This document shows positions 36,728 to 43,976 of a stretch of DNA of 64,000 bases, one piece after another (the first letter of the stretch is position 1; the number at the start of each line of letters is the position of its first letter). A model generated the notes under the pieces. It ran no database searches. It was not told the origin of the DNA and worked only from the letters and a program-made list of their open reading frames with translations. The position numbers and the translations under genes are program-made. The stretch covers positions 806,001-870,000 of the forward strand of contig NZ_JACIET010000002.1 in assembly GCF_014197015.1 (NCBI RefSeq), given 5' to 3'. This DNA comes from Niveibacterium umoris (GTDB lineage Bacteria; Pseudomonadota; Gammaproteobacteria; Burkholderiales; Rhodocyclaceae).

Positions 36728-36897
36728 CGCGCCACAACCCGCGTAGGCTGGCTTCCTACAGCCCGCCGGGGTTCTGCCGGCCGCTCAGCGAAGACCGGTC
36801 GGGACTGGCGGATGAACGGTACGCGCGAGCGGCACCATCTATGCCAACATCGTAAGTCACGGTGTCGCAAAGGCACCGCCGCAAGGAGGACTTCACC

Positions 36898-38010
36898 ATG
36901 GCACGCATCCTGTTCAGCGCGCACGACACCGGTGGCCATACCGTGACCGACTATGTCGATGCGGGCAACGCGGAAGAGGCGCTCGCCTCGCTGGCCGCGC
37001 GCGGCCTTGCCAACATCCGGCTGCACGATGCGGTGGAAATTGCTGCCATGCGCGAAGATCGCATGGCGATCCCGCCCGCGATGCGCCAGCAGCAAGCCGC
37101 TTTCGAGCTGCGCCTGCACACCGAGCCGGGTATCCGTACCTTTGGCCTGGAGCTGCTGCGTCGCAACCGGATCTGGCTGGGTGTGGATGGCGCGCTGCTG
37201 CTGTGGGGCCTGATTGGCGGCGACCGGGTGCTGGTGGTGCTGGCGCTCGGTTTTCTCGCGTTCTCGTTTCTGCCGCCCCTTTGGCAATACCGTCACGCAA
37301 TGCGCTACGACCGCATGCTGCGTGCGTGCGCGCTGGGCCAGTGGGATGTGGCGGCAAACCTGATCGGGCAGCTCGCGCGCAACCCCCGAAAGCCTTTGCT
37401 GGCCTTCGATCTAGCGGCTCGCGCGGCGTGCATCCGCGCCGTCCAGGGGGATCTGCAGGATGCCCGTTCGGCGCTGGAGGCGTGGCGTCCGAAACTCGAC
37501 AAATCCCCGGGCATGGTCGATCAGCGGATCGCTTCGGTTTGCCATGCCGGCGGCGACTATGCCGGCTTTGTCGCGGCGATGCGCAAGGCCTTCGAGGCGG
37601 CCCCCGGCAACATGACCCACCGGCTTGATCTTGCGCTGGCAGAGGCGCGCGTGGGCAACCCGGATGTAGTCGCGGATATCATGGCCGGTCTGGACGAGCG
37701 CAAGCTGCCGAGTTTCGGGCGCCCGTTCGTCGACTGGGCGCGCGGCATGGTGGCCTTGCGCCATGGCCGCCCCGAAGCGGTGCAGGTGCTGGGGGCGGCG
37801 ACCCAGGGGTTTCTCGAATACGCGGCAAATCCCGCGGTGTGGACCTCGCTCGCGCTGTGTTCCGGGGCCTATGCGCTGGCCTTGGCCCAACTGGGCCGCA
37901 AGCAGGAGGCGGAAATGGCGCTGCACCATGTCTGGCCGGTGCTGCGGGTGCACGGCGACACGATGCTGCTCACACTGCTCAAGCGCGAGTTGAAAGGCGC
38001 CCTGCAGTAA
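36898..38010 (+). CDS. Membrane protein with TPR-like cytoplasmic or periplasmic domain
   Basis: 370 residues. An N-terminal domain of about 90 residues (ARILFSAHDTGGHTVTDYV) resembles the start of GspF-like or small alpha/beta domains. Two membrane helices follow (about 95-110 and 112-130), and a C-terminal region of repeated helix pairs (about 145-365) reads like tetratricopeptide repeats, for example DLAARAACIRAVQGDLQDA and MVALRHGRPEA. The family is not identified. The start is well defined by AAGGAGG (36883-36889), eight bases before the ATG. It is convergent with the PilZ gene, with a GC-rich hairpin between them. Confidence 0.65.
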   Translation: MARILFSAHDTGGHTVTDYVDAGNAEEALASLAARGLANIRLHDAVEIAAMREDRMAIPPAMRQQQAAFELRLHTEPGIRTFGLELLRRNRIWLGVDGALLLWGLIGGDRVLVVLALGFLAFSFLPPLWQYRHAMRYDRMLRACALGQWDVAANLIGQLARNPRKPLLAFDLAARAACIRAVQGDLQDARSALEAWRPKLDKSPGMVDQRIASVCHAGGDYAGFVAAMRKAFEAAPGNMTHRLDLALAEARVGNPDVVADIMAGLDERKLPSFGRPFVDWARGMVALRHGRPEAVQVLGAATQGFLEYAANPAVWTSLALCSGAYALALAQLGRKQEAEMALHHVWPVLRVHGDTMLLTLLKRELKGALQ

Positions 38011-38020
38011 CGCGAGGGCA

Positions 38021-38038
38021 GGCGGCGCTTGCGCCGCC
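38021..38038. terminator. Terminator-like hairpin between convergent genes
   Basis: An 8-bp perfect stem (GGCGGCGC/GCGCCGCC) with a two-base loop lies between the ends of the TPR-like and PilZ genes. There is no U-tract on either strand, so it may instead be a simple processing or pausing hairpin. Confidence 0.35.
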
Positions 38039-38049
38039 CGCGGCGTGTA

Positions 38050-38472
38050 TCAGATCAGCGAAGGCCCGGCGACGATAGCCTTCGCCTCCTGTTCGGAAAT
38101 GCGTACCGACGCGCTGGTGATGACATGTACCGTCAGCCAGTCGTGCAGATCGAACGCGCCATCGCCTTCGAACGACAGAAAGCGGCAGCCGACCTGGCCA
38201 CCGTTGGCGTTGGCAACGTAATTGACGATGCGGGCACGGCCCCGCACGCGGTCCGGGATCCCCTCCAGTCGCAGCGCGAACGGGAACTCCAGCCCCAGTT
38301 CCGGTTCGATCGCGGATCCGTAGCCAAAGCCCTCCAGCGAAAGATCATTCAGCGGTAGCCGGTGGCCATCGAGTTCGACCCAGAAGATCGTGCGGCCTTC
38401 GCGCTGGGCGGCAAAGCGCTGGCGGTTGCGGCGTTCGTTACTGATCGGCGTGTCGCTCATGAGTTTCGGCAT
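38050..38472 (-). CDS. PilZ domain protein (c-di-GMP receptor)
   Basis: 140-residue single-domain PilZ protein. The c-di-GMP-binding elements are both present: an Arg-rich N-terminal RxxxR-type switch (ERRNRQR, residues 13-19) and DLSLEG matching [D/N]xSxxG about 25 residues later. The rest forms the expected six-strand barrel. Such proteins bind cyclic-di-GMP and alter motility, pili or polysaccharide export through partners. The Met at residue 5 (38460) is an alternative start; neither has a strong ribosome site. It provides a possible receiver for the GGDEF/EAL proteins of this window. Confidence 0.88.
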   Translation of the reverse strand: MPKLMSDTPISNERRNRQRFAAQREGRTIFWVELDGHRLPLNDLSLEGFGYGSAIEPELGLEFPFALRLEGIPDRVRGRARIVNYVANANGGQVGCRFLSFEGDGAFDLHDWLTVHVITSASVRISEQEAKAIVAGPSLI

Positions 38473-38650
38473 CTTTGTGGGAATTCGAAGTCTCGGGCGT
38501 CATGCGGGATCGTGCAAGCCCCGCCGATCGGGCTTTCGGGCCAAGGCCGGGGAACCCGTCATTTCAAGCAACATTTCGTCAACCTTTCGGTAACTGCCCC
38601 GTTAATGGCTACATGGTGAATGATCACCGCAGAAAACACGGAGCATGAAG

Positions 38651-38932
38651 ATGGGAAGGCTTTGCGAAGAGTCCTACGCTGAATTCCTCGATTCGCTGAA
38701 AGCAGCGGGTGTCGAGATCGCCAATGAGTGTGAATTGCGTGAGCGTCTGGCGGAAACCGCCCGCTGGCGGTTTGCCTTCATGACGATGGCGCAGAACGGC
38801 AAGGCAATCGGCATCCGCTTCATCGACCACGGTGCCCGCCAGAACAAGGCTCGTATCCGTCGCGCATTTGCCCGCTACGCATTTCCGGACAACGCGGATT
38901 CCGTGTTCGCGGCCAATCTGGCGGCAGACTGA
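38651..38932 (+). CDS. Hypothetical small protein
   Basis: 93 residues, not recognised. Mixed helical sequence without signal or membrane segment; EIANECELRERL and the basic KARIRRAFARYAF segment suggest a compact alpha/beta protein. ATG 38651 was preferred over ATG 38645 because GGAG (38640-38643) lies seven bases before the former but only one before the latter. A strong intrinsic terminator follows 76 bp after the stop, so it is a stand-alone transcript. The region upstream is A/T-richer than average and probably holds its promoter. Confidence 0.6.
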   Translation: MGRLCEESYAEFLDSLKAAGVEIANECELRERLAETARWRFAFMTMAQNGKAIGIRFIDHGARQNKARIRRAFARYAFPDNADSVFAANLAAD

Positions 38933-39008
38933 AGCGACACGCTTGCGTTGATCGCGCCCCGGACATGAGGGCGATGATCGATCAGGCAGAACGCATCGTC
39001 ACCGATAA

Positions 39009-39036
39009 CGCCCGGCAAGCCCGGGCGTTTTTGTTT
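39009..39036 (+). terminator. Rho-independent terminator of the 93-residue hypothetical gene
   Basis: A perfect 7-bp stem CGCCCGG/CCGGGCG (39009-39015, 39021-39027) with a five-base loop is followed at once by TTTTTGTTT. Orientation and position fit the end of the plus-strand gene that stops at 38932. Confidence 0.88.
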
Positions 39037-39180
39037 GCATCGTTCGCCTTTCGCGCCGTGCCCGAAGCGGCTGACGCTGCCGTTTCGGGCTTGGCCGCTG
39101 CCGGGTCTTTGCGATCCAGTGGTCGGTGCAGCGCACGCCGATCAAGCCGTGACGCAGGGCACGAAGATATGCAAATGGAA

Positions 39181-39210
39181 TGGACAGGTGACAAAGCTTT
39201 AAGGCAGAAT
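39181..39210 (+). promoter_or_regulatory. Candidate sigma-70 promoter of the small RNA
   Basis: TGGACA (39181-39186) and CAGAAT (39205-39210) match the -35 and -10 consensus at five and four positions, separated by 18 bases. The flanking DNA is unusually A/T-rich for this genome. Start of transcription would be near 39217. Confidence 0.4.
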
Positions 39211-39216
39211 CCGCCT

Positions 39217-39336
39217 CGCTCCGCTGCTGGGCTCCCTTGCGGCGGGGCTCGGTACCTGTGGCTTGGCTGCGGGTCCGAGGTTCGTGGTCGGTAGTCGTGT
39301 TGGGTCGTGAGGCGGGGGCCTCGCGACCCGTTTTTT
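39217..39336 (+). ncRNA. Candidate small RNA of about 120 nt
   Basis: Between a promoter-like sequence and a strong plus-strand terminator lies about 120 nt with no coding frame, while the nearest plus-strand gene is already closed by its own terminator 200 bp earlier. A hairpin CCGCTGC/GCGGCGG (39221-39227 with 39239-39245) is visible, and CCGCCTCGC (39211-39219) could pair with GTGAGGCGG near 39308-39316 as an alternative to the terminator. It does not show the conserved core of SRP RNA, and I cannot match it to 6S RNA. Confidence 0.4.
39302..39336 (+). terminator. Rho-independent terminator on the plus strand upstream of no known gene
   Basis: A 12-bp stem (39302-39313 with 39318-39329, one G-T pair) with a GGGG loop is followed by TTTTTT. 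The U-tract is on the plus strand, so it cannot serve minus-strand dsbD, whose stop is at 39335-39337, by the usual mechanism. Confidence 0.85.
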
Positions 39337-41146
39337 ATTCGGCGCGCCGGGAAAGCGTCGCGAGGAAGTCGTCCGCCTTCTGGTAACCGACGACCCGCGT
39401 GCTGCGGATCTCCTGCCCGTTGCGGTCGAAGAAGACGATGCCCGGCGGCCCGAACAGGCCGAATCGCTTGAGCAAGGCCTGGTCGGCCGGGCTGTTGGCG
39501 GTGACGTCGGCCTGCAGCAGCAGGGTGTCCTTGAGCGCACTTACCACGCGGGCATCGCTGAAGCTGAAGCGTTCCATTTCCTTGCAGCTGACGCACCAGT
39601 CGGCATAGAAATCGAGCATCACCGGCCGGCCTTCTGCAAGTCGCGCGTCGAGTTCCTGCAGCGTTTTCACTTTCTCGAAGACGAGCTTTGGCGATGCCTC
39701 TGCCGCGCTCGCGCCGCGCAGGAAGCCCAGCGGTTGCAAGGGATCGCGGGCGCCACCGAGGGCGCCCAGCAGCAAGGCGCCACCGGCGATCAGCAGCACG
39801 ACGCCGACGCCTTTCCAGAATCGGCGCACGCCGTGGGCGTTGGGCGGCAGCGGATCGAGCGCGTGCAGGAACACCGCGCAGACGATCGCCAGCGCCGCCC
39901 AGGCGAGCATCACGACGACTTCCGGCAGTACCGGCGTGACCAGCCAAAGCGCCAGCGCCAGCAGGAGGACGCCGAAAGCCTGCTTGATCGATTCCATCCA
40001 TGGGCCCGCGTGCGGCAGCAGGCCACGTGCGGCAACGGCAAGCAGGATCAGCGGCGCACCCATCCCGAGCGCCATTACGAACAGCGCAAGGCCGCCGAGC
40101 ACGGCATCTCCGGTTTTCGCGATGTACAGCAGCGCCCCGGCGAGCGGCGCCGCGACGCAGGGCCCGACGATCAGGGCGGAGAGCACCCCCATCACCGCTA
40201 CGCCGATGAATGAGCCGCCGCGCTGGTGATTGGCCGAATTGGAGAGTCTGCTTTGCAGCGCGCTGGGCAGTTGCAGGTCGTAGAAACCGAACATCGCGCC
40301 GGACAGGGCGACGAAGATCGCGGCGAATCCGCCCAGCACCCAAGCATTCTGCAGCGCGCTCGACAGCAAGGTGCCCGAAAGCCCGGCTGCGACACCGGCA
40401 ATGGCGTAGGTCAGCGCCATGCCGAGCACATAGGTGCTCGCCAGCATTGCGGAGCGCACGCGGCCCACATGTACCCCCTGCCCGACGATGATGCCAGAGA
40501 GGATGGGCAGCATTGGCAGCATGCACGGCGTGAAGGCCAGCAAAAGGCCGGCGCCGAAGAAACTCAGCAAGACCAGCGCAAGATTGCCGCTGCCGAGCAG
40601 CGCAGCAAGGCGGCCGCTCTCGTCGCCGCTGACCGGTTCGATCTTCGCAATGCCAGGAGTGGCAGCCGGTGCGGTGCTGTCGGACGGCGCCGCGGCGAGC
40701 TTGCCGAAGGCTCGCTTGAACACGCCGCCGCCTGTCTGGCCGAGGGTCACCTCGGTCGTCACCGGCGGATAGCAGACGCCGACTTCGGCGCAGCCCTGAT
40801 AGGTCACGCGCAGCACAGAACCGTCGCGTACCTCGCCGACCGCGACCGGCACGGCGACCTGCATGTCACTGCGATAGATCTCGACTTCGCCGAAGAACTC
40901 GTCCTGCTTGCGCTCGCCCGCGGGGTATCGCGGCTCGCCCAATTTGACGGCGGCCTCGGCGGGTGCGAACGCGAATCGGTGCTTGTAGAGGTAGTAACCC
41001 TTGGCGATGCCCAACTGGAGTTCGACGCTCTGCGGGTCTGCGGCGCGCCCGCTGACGGAGAAGGCCTTCTCCGGTTCCAGCAGGTCGGGGGCGGCATGCG
41101 CGCTGCCCAGCATCAGGGCGAACAACAGTGTCGTGAATCGCTTCAT
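39335..41146 (-). CDS. dsbD: Thiol:disulfide interchange protein DsbD
   Basis: 603 residues; carries electrons from cytoplasmic thioredoxin across the inner membrane to periplasmic DsbC, DsbE and others. Signal peptide about 1-17. The periplasmic alpha domain (about 20-140) contains the CAEVGVCYPP cysteine pair; an eight-helix core follows with ACTPCMLPM-like cysteine (FTPCMLPMLPI) and GPCVAAP. The C-terminal thioredoxin domain has C518/C521 (WCVSCKEME). The frame is open to 41242, but the Met at 41146 starts the signal peptide and lies just after the cutA stop (41151). An earlier Met at 41161 would overlap cutA. It probably forms an operon with cutA, as in many proteobacteria. Confidence 0.93.
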   Translation of the reverse strand: MKRFTTLLFALMLGSAHAAPDLLEPEKAFSVSGRAADPQSVELQLGIAKGYYLYKHRFAFAPAEAAVKLGEPRYPAGERKQDEFFGEVEIYRSDMQVAVPVAVGEVRDGSVLRVTYQGCAEVGVCYPPVTTEVTLGQTGGGVFKRAFGKLAAAPSDSTAPAATPGIAKIEPVSGDESGRLAALLGSGNLALVLLSFFGAGLLLAFTPCMLPMLPILSGIIVGQGVHVGRVRSAMLASTYVLGMALTYAIAGVAAGLSGTLLSSALQNAWVLGGFAAIFVALSGAMFGFYDLQLPSALQSRLSNSANHQRGGSFIGVAVMGVLSALIVGPCVAAPLAGALLYIAKTGDAVLGGLALFVMALGMGAPLILLAVAARGLLPHAGPWMESIKQAFGVLLLALALWLVTPVLPEVVVMLAWAALAIVCAVFLHALDPLPPNAHGVRRFWKGVGVVLLIAGGALLLGALGGARDPLQPLGFLRGASAAEASPKLVFEKVKTLQELDARLAEGRPVMLDFYADWCVSCKEMERFSFSDARVVSALKDTLLLQADVTANSPADQALLKRFGLFGPPGIVFFDRNGQEIRSTRVVGYQKADDFLATLSRRAE

Positions 41147-41150
41147 CAGT

Positions 41151-41498
41151 TCATAGCCCATCGGGCAGTTGGTCATCGGGGACGGTGCACTCGACCACCC
41201 ACTGCAGGTATGCCGGTGCGCCACTGCGTGCCTCGAAGGCAAGTATTTCAGGCACTTCGTAGGGGTGCGCTTCGATCAGCGCAACTTCGAGTGCCGCATA
41301 GCGCGTCGCGGTGGTCTTGATCAGCAGCGGGATTTCCTCGGCCTGCTCGATCTCGTTCTTCCAGCGATACACCGACCGCGCCGGTGCAAGGATGTTGACG
41401 CACGCGGCGAGCCGACGTTCCACCAGCATGCGCGCGACGCTCGCCGCGCTATCGGCATCCGGCAGGTTGCACAGGACGATCAGGACCGGCTCGGGCAT
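41151..41498 (-). CDS. cutA: Divalent cation tolerance protein CutA
   Basis: 115-residue CutA1 protein, a trimeric PII-like fold linked to copper tolerance in E. coli. Family marks are LVERRLAACVNILAP, the VYRWKNEIEQAEE hairpin, LLIKTT and EAHPYEVPEI. The start ATG has GAGGAAG at good spacing. It lies directly upstream of dsbD with four bases between, the common cutA-dsbD arrangement. Confidence 0.95.
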   Translation of the reverse strand: MPEPVLIVLCNLPDADSAASVARMLVERRLAACVNILAPARSVYRWKNEIEQAEEIPLLIKTTATRYAALEVALIEAHPYEVPEILAFEARSGAPAYLQWVVECTVPDDQLPDGL

Positions 41499-41560
41499 GG
41501 CTTCCTCGACCTCAGGCGGCGGACAGGGAAAACCGCCATTCTAGCTGGCGCGGCATGGGC

Positions 41561-41592
41561 AAAAAGGAACCCCGCCTTGCGGGCGGGGTTCC
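41561..41592 (-). terminator. Rho-independent terminator after the PsiF-like gene
   Basis: On the minus strand an 11-bp perfect stem (41582-41592 with 41566-41576) with a five-base loop is followed by TTTTT (41561-41565). It lies about 60 bp after the stop of the PsiF-like gene and separates it from cutA-dsbD. Confidence 0.88.
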
Positions 41593-41651
41593 GGGCGGGT
41601 TTCTGGCCCCCGACGGGCGCGCCGGGCGGGTCGCCTTGCGGCGGATCTGAC

Positions 41652-42059
41652 TTACTTGGCGGGCTTGGCGGCAGGTGCCGACGCGGCTGCGTCCGGTTTG
41701 GCGCTGAGGCACTCGCTCATGAACGCCTTGCGTTCGTCGCCCTTCTTGCCGGTCGCCAGCTTGTTGCACGCGGCCATCTTCTCCTGCTGCGTCGCGGGTT
41801 TGGCCTCCGCCGCGGCGGCCTTGGCTTCCGGTGCCTTGGCTGCGGCGGGTGCGGATGCGGCGGCCTCGGGCTTCGCGCTCAGACAGTTGCTCATGAACTT
41901 CTTGCGCTCGTCACCTTTCATGCCGGTGGCCTGCTTGTTGCAATCGGCCATCTTCTGCTGCTGCGCGGTGGGCGGCTTCTTGGCTTCCTCGGCCGCATGG
42001 GCGGGAATCAGTGCGAACTGCGTGGCCAGTGCGGCAGCCAGAACGACAAGCTTCTTCAT
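41652..42059 (-). CDS. psiF: PsiF-repeat periplasmic protein
   Basis: 135 residues: signal peptide about 1-22 (ending AHA), then two copies of the PsiF repeat at about 35-62 and 92-120, each CNKxATGxKGDERKxFMSxCLSAKP, with two cysteines per copy. The repeats are joined by an Ala/Lys/Glu-rich linker. In E. coli psiF is induced by phosphate starvation but has no known function. The paired cysteines may form disulfides in the periplasm. It lies between hprK and cutA and is closed by its own terminator. Confidence 0.88.
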   Translation of the reverse strand: MKKLVVLAAALATQFALIPAHAAEEAKKPPTAQQQKMADCNKQATGMKGDERKKFMSNCLSAKPEAAASAPAAAKAPEAKAAAAEAKPATQQEKMAACNKLATGKKGDERKAFMSECLSAKPDAAASAPAAKPAK

Positions 42060-42125
42060 GCGAAATCTCCGGTTTGGGCAAGGACAGGGATCGCCGCGGG
42101 CGCGGCAACAGCAGAATCAGGCGAA

Positions 42126-43070
42126 TCAGAGCTCGTCGTCGTCGGTGTCGAGCGCGTTCCGTTGCCGGTCGACGAACTCCTGCATCGAGTCTATTCCACG
42201 CAATTGAAGAATCGTATTTCGCACCGCTGCTTCGAGCAACACGGCCAGGTTGCGACCCGCCGCCACTGGAAGGGTCACACGGCGGGTCGGCACGCCGACG
42301 ATGTCCTGCACGTCGTCTTCGAGCGGCAGGCGCGGCATCTGCGCGCTCTCGCCGCGCAGCTGGCGATGCAGGTGCACGACGAGCTTGAGCTTCATCTTCC
42401 GGCGGCAGGCGGTCTCACCGAAGATGGTGCGGATGTTCAGGATGCCGAGTCCGCGGACCTCAAGGAAGTCCTTGAGCATCGGCGGGCAGCGCCCTTCAAG
42501 CACGCCGGGCGCGATGCGGGAGACTTCGACAACGTCATCGGCGACCAGTCCGTGGCCGCGCGAGATCAGTTCCAGCGCCAGTTCGGACTTGCCTGCGCCG
42601 GAATCCCCGGTGATCAGCACGCCAAGCCCGAGCACGTCCATGAATACGCCGTGCAGCGACGTCTTCTCGGCCAGATTGCGCGCCAGATAGATGCGCAAGG
42701 AGTCGATCACCCGCGCGGTTTCCGCCGGCGTGGTGAACATCGCCACACGCGCGCTTTCGAAAGCGTTGAGGATAAGCGGCGGCACCTCGCAGCCATCCGC
42801 CACGATCATCGCCGGCGGGTGCGCGAGCAGGATGCTTTCGAGCTGGTGCTGCACCTTGTCGCGCGCCTGGCGGCGGATCCAGGCCAGTTCGGCCTCGCCC
42901 ATCACCTGGATGCGGTTCGGGTGGATGATGTTGAGGTGGCCGACCAGTTCGGCCGGCCAGACCTTCTCGTTCGGGACCTGCACCTCGACATCCAGCGGAC
43001 CGGCGAGGTGGCTCAGGCCGAGGCGTTCGCGGTTGTCCTCGAAGATGCGTCCGACGCTAGTTCGACGCAT
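42126..43070 (-). CDS. hprK: HPr kinase/phosphorylase
   Basis: 314 residues; phosphorylates or dephosphorylates a serine of HPr in response to metabolic state. The N-terminal domain is followed by the kinase core with Walker A GDSGAGKS (about 155-162), an ELISRGHGLVADD capping segment and the signature LEVRGLGILNIRTIFGE with Asp/Arg catalytic residues downstream. Met at 43070 is used because ptsN overlaps its first 14 bases; the longer frame to 43112 is not needed. In betaproteobacteria hprK follows ptsN near an incomplete PTS, as seen here. Confidence 0.95.
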   Translation of the reverse strand: MRRTSVGRIFEDNRERLGLSHLAGPLDVEVQVPNEKVWPAELVGHLNIIHPNRIQVMGEAELAWIRRQARDKVQHQLESILLAHPPAMIVADGCEVPPLILNAFESARVAMFTTPAETARVIDSLRIYLARNLAEKTSLHGVFMDVLGLGVLITGDSGAGKSELALELISRGHGLVADDVVEVSRIAPGVLEGRCPPMLKDFLEVRGLGILNIRTIFGETACRRKMKLKLVVHLHRQLRGESAQMPRLPLEDDVQDIVGVPTRRVTLPVAAGRNLAVLLEAAVRNTILQLRGIDSMQEFVDRQRNALDTDDDEL

Positions 43071-43524
43071 TCGGAGCCCAGTTGACGAACAGGGTGTGCG
43101 CCTCCGATGCATCGCTCGCCTGCATCAGCGCATCGCGGAAATTGCGGTCGGAGAACATCTGCGCCAGTTCCGAGAGCAGACGCAGGTGGTGTTCGGTGGC
43201 GCTCTCGGGTACCAGCAGCACGAACAGCAGATTCACCGGCTTGCCATCCGGCGCCTCGAAGGGCACCGGCTGGGTCAGGCGGATGAAGGCGCCAATCGCG
43301 TCGCGCAGGCCCTTGAGTCGGCCATGGGGGATGGCGATCCCTTGCCCGAGCCCGGTGGAGCCGAGTTTTTCGCGCGCGAACAGGGCGTCGTAGACGGCGC
43401 TGCGCGCAAGGCCCTGGTGGTTTTCGAACAGCAGGCCGGCCTGTTCGAAGACGCGTTTCTTGCTGCTCGCTTCCAGATCGACGAGCACGTTGGATGGCGG
43501 CAGCAGGGGGGCGATGAGATTCAT
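43057..43524 (-). CDS. ptsN: PTS IIA-like nitrogen-regulatory protein PtsN (EIIA-Ntr)
   Basis: 155-residue EIIA of the nitrogen-related phosphotransferase chain. Phosphorylated histidine is His67 in GIAIPHGR. The chain PtsP-NPr-EIIANtr regulates potassium uptake, nitrogen and sigma-54 functions by protein contacts. It overlaps hprK by 14 bp and follows hpf and rpoN, the standard rpoN cluster. Confidence 0.95.
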   Translation of the reverse strand: MNLIAPLLPPSNVLVDLEASSKKRVFEQAGLLFENHQGLARSAVYDALFAREKLGSTGLGQGIAIPHGRLKGLRDAIGAFIRLTQPVPFEAPDGKPVNLLFVLLVPESATEHHLRLLSELAQMFSDRNFRDALMQASDASEAHTLFVNWAPNASN

Positions 43525-43641
43525 GCTTGGGGTTCAGAAATGCACTGCGCGCCCGAAGGCGCGCAGATCCGGGTTCAGCTCATCTTCGGCGCGGCGGCTT
43601 TCCGCAAGCTTACGCGCCGGGATTCATCAGAGCGAACGTGA

Positions 43642-43965
43642 TTACGATTCCGCGGACTGGCGCTTGTGCGCCTCGTGGCCGTGATCGTAGGACTTTTCCT
43701 TGTGCTTGAGAACCTGCCGATCGAGTTTGTCGGTCATGGCATCAATTGCGGCGTAGAGATCTTCGTCGATGCTTTCGACAAAAATGTCCTTCCCGCGTAC
43801 ATGCACCGTCACCTCCGCCTTTTGTTTGAGCTTTTCCACCGACAGGATCACGTTGACGCTGGTGACATGGTCGAAGTGGCGAATCACGCGATCCAGTTTC
43901 GAGGTTACGTAGTCGCGCAGGGCGGCGGTAACTTCGAGATGATGTCCGGTGATGTTCAGGTTCAT
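43642..43965 (-). CDS. hpf: Ribosome hibernation promoting factor, short HPF
   Basis: 107 residues: the HPF/YfiA domain (MNLNITGHHLEVTAALRDYV, then VNVILSVEKLKQKAEVTVH) followed by a basic tail, without the C-terminal dimerisation domain of long HPF. It binds the 30S decoding region and helps form 100S ribosomes in stationary phase. ATG 43965 has AGAGGAG five to six bases before it. It starts 11 bp after the rpoN stop, consistent with co-transcription. Confidence 0.95.
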   Translation of the reverse strand: MNLNITGHHLEVTAALRDYVTSKLDRVIRHFDHVTSVNVILSVEKLKQKAEVTVHVRGKDIFVESIDEDLYAAIDAMTDKLDRQVLKHKEKSYDHGHEAHKRQSAES

Positions 43966-43976
43966 GATCACTCCTC

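Larger units (their letters stand above)
38933..39334 (+). other. 402-bp stretch without protein gene: terminator and candidate small RNA
   Basis: This gap lies between the 93-residue hypothetical gene and dsbD. It contains an intrinsic terminator at 39009-39036, about 140 bp with no visible feature, then a promoter-like pair at 39181-39210 and a second strong terminator ending at 39336. No open frame inside looks coding. Confidence 0.7.

Noticed and set aside
38511-38540. Small stem before the PilZ and 93-residue genes as a possible riboswitch
   Set aside because: Only a 6-bp stem with no conserved aptamer features and no gene arrangement suggesting ligand control.
39217-39336. Candidate small RNA as SRP 4.5S RNA, tmRNA or 6S RNA
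   Set aside because: The conserved SRP core (GGAAGGAAGCAGCC type) is absent, the size is too small for tmRNA, and no 6S-like central bulge could be recognised.
41169-43085. Long plus-strand frame opposite hprK, psiF-like and cutA
   Set aside because: Crosses three recognised genes and a terminator; no domain visible.
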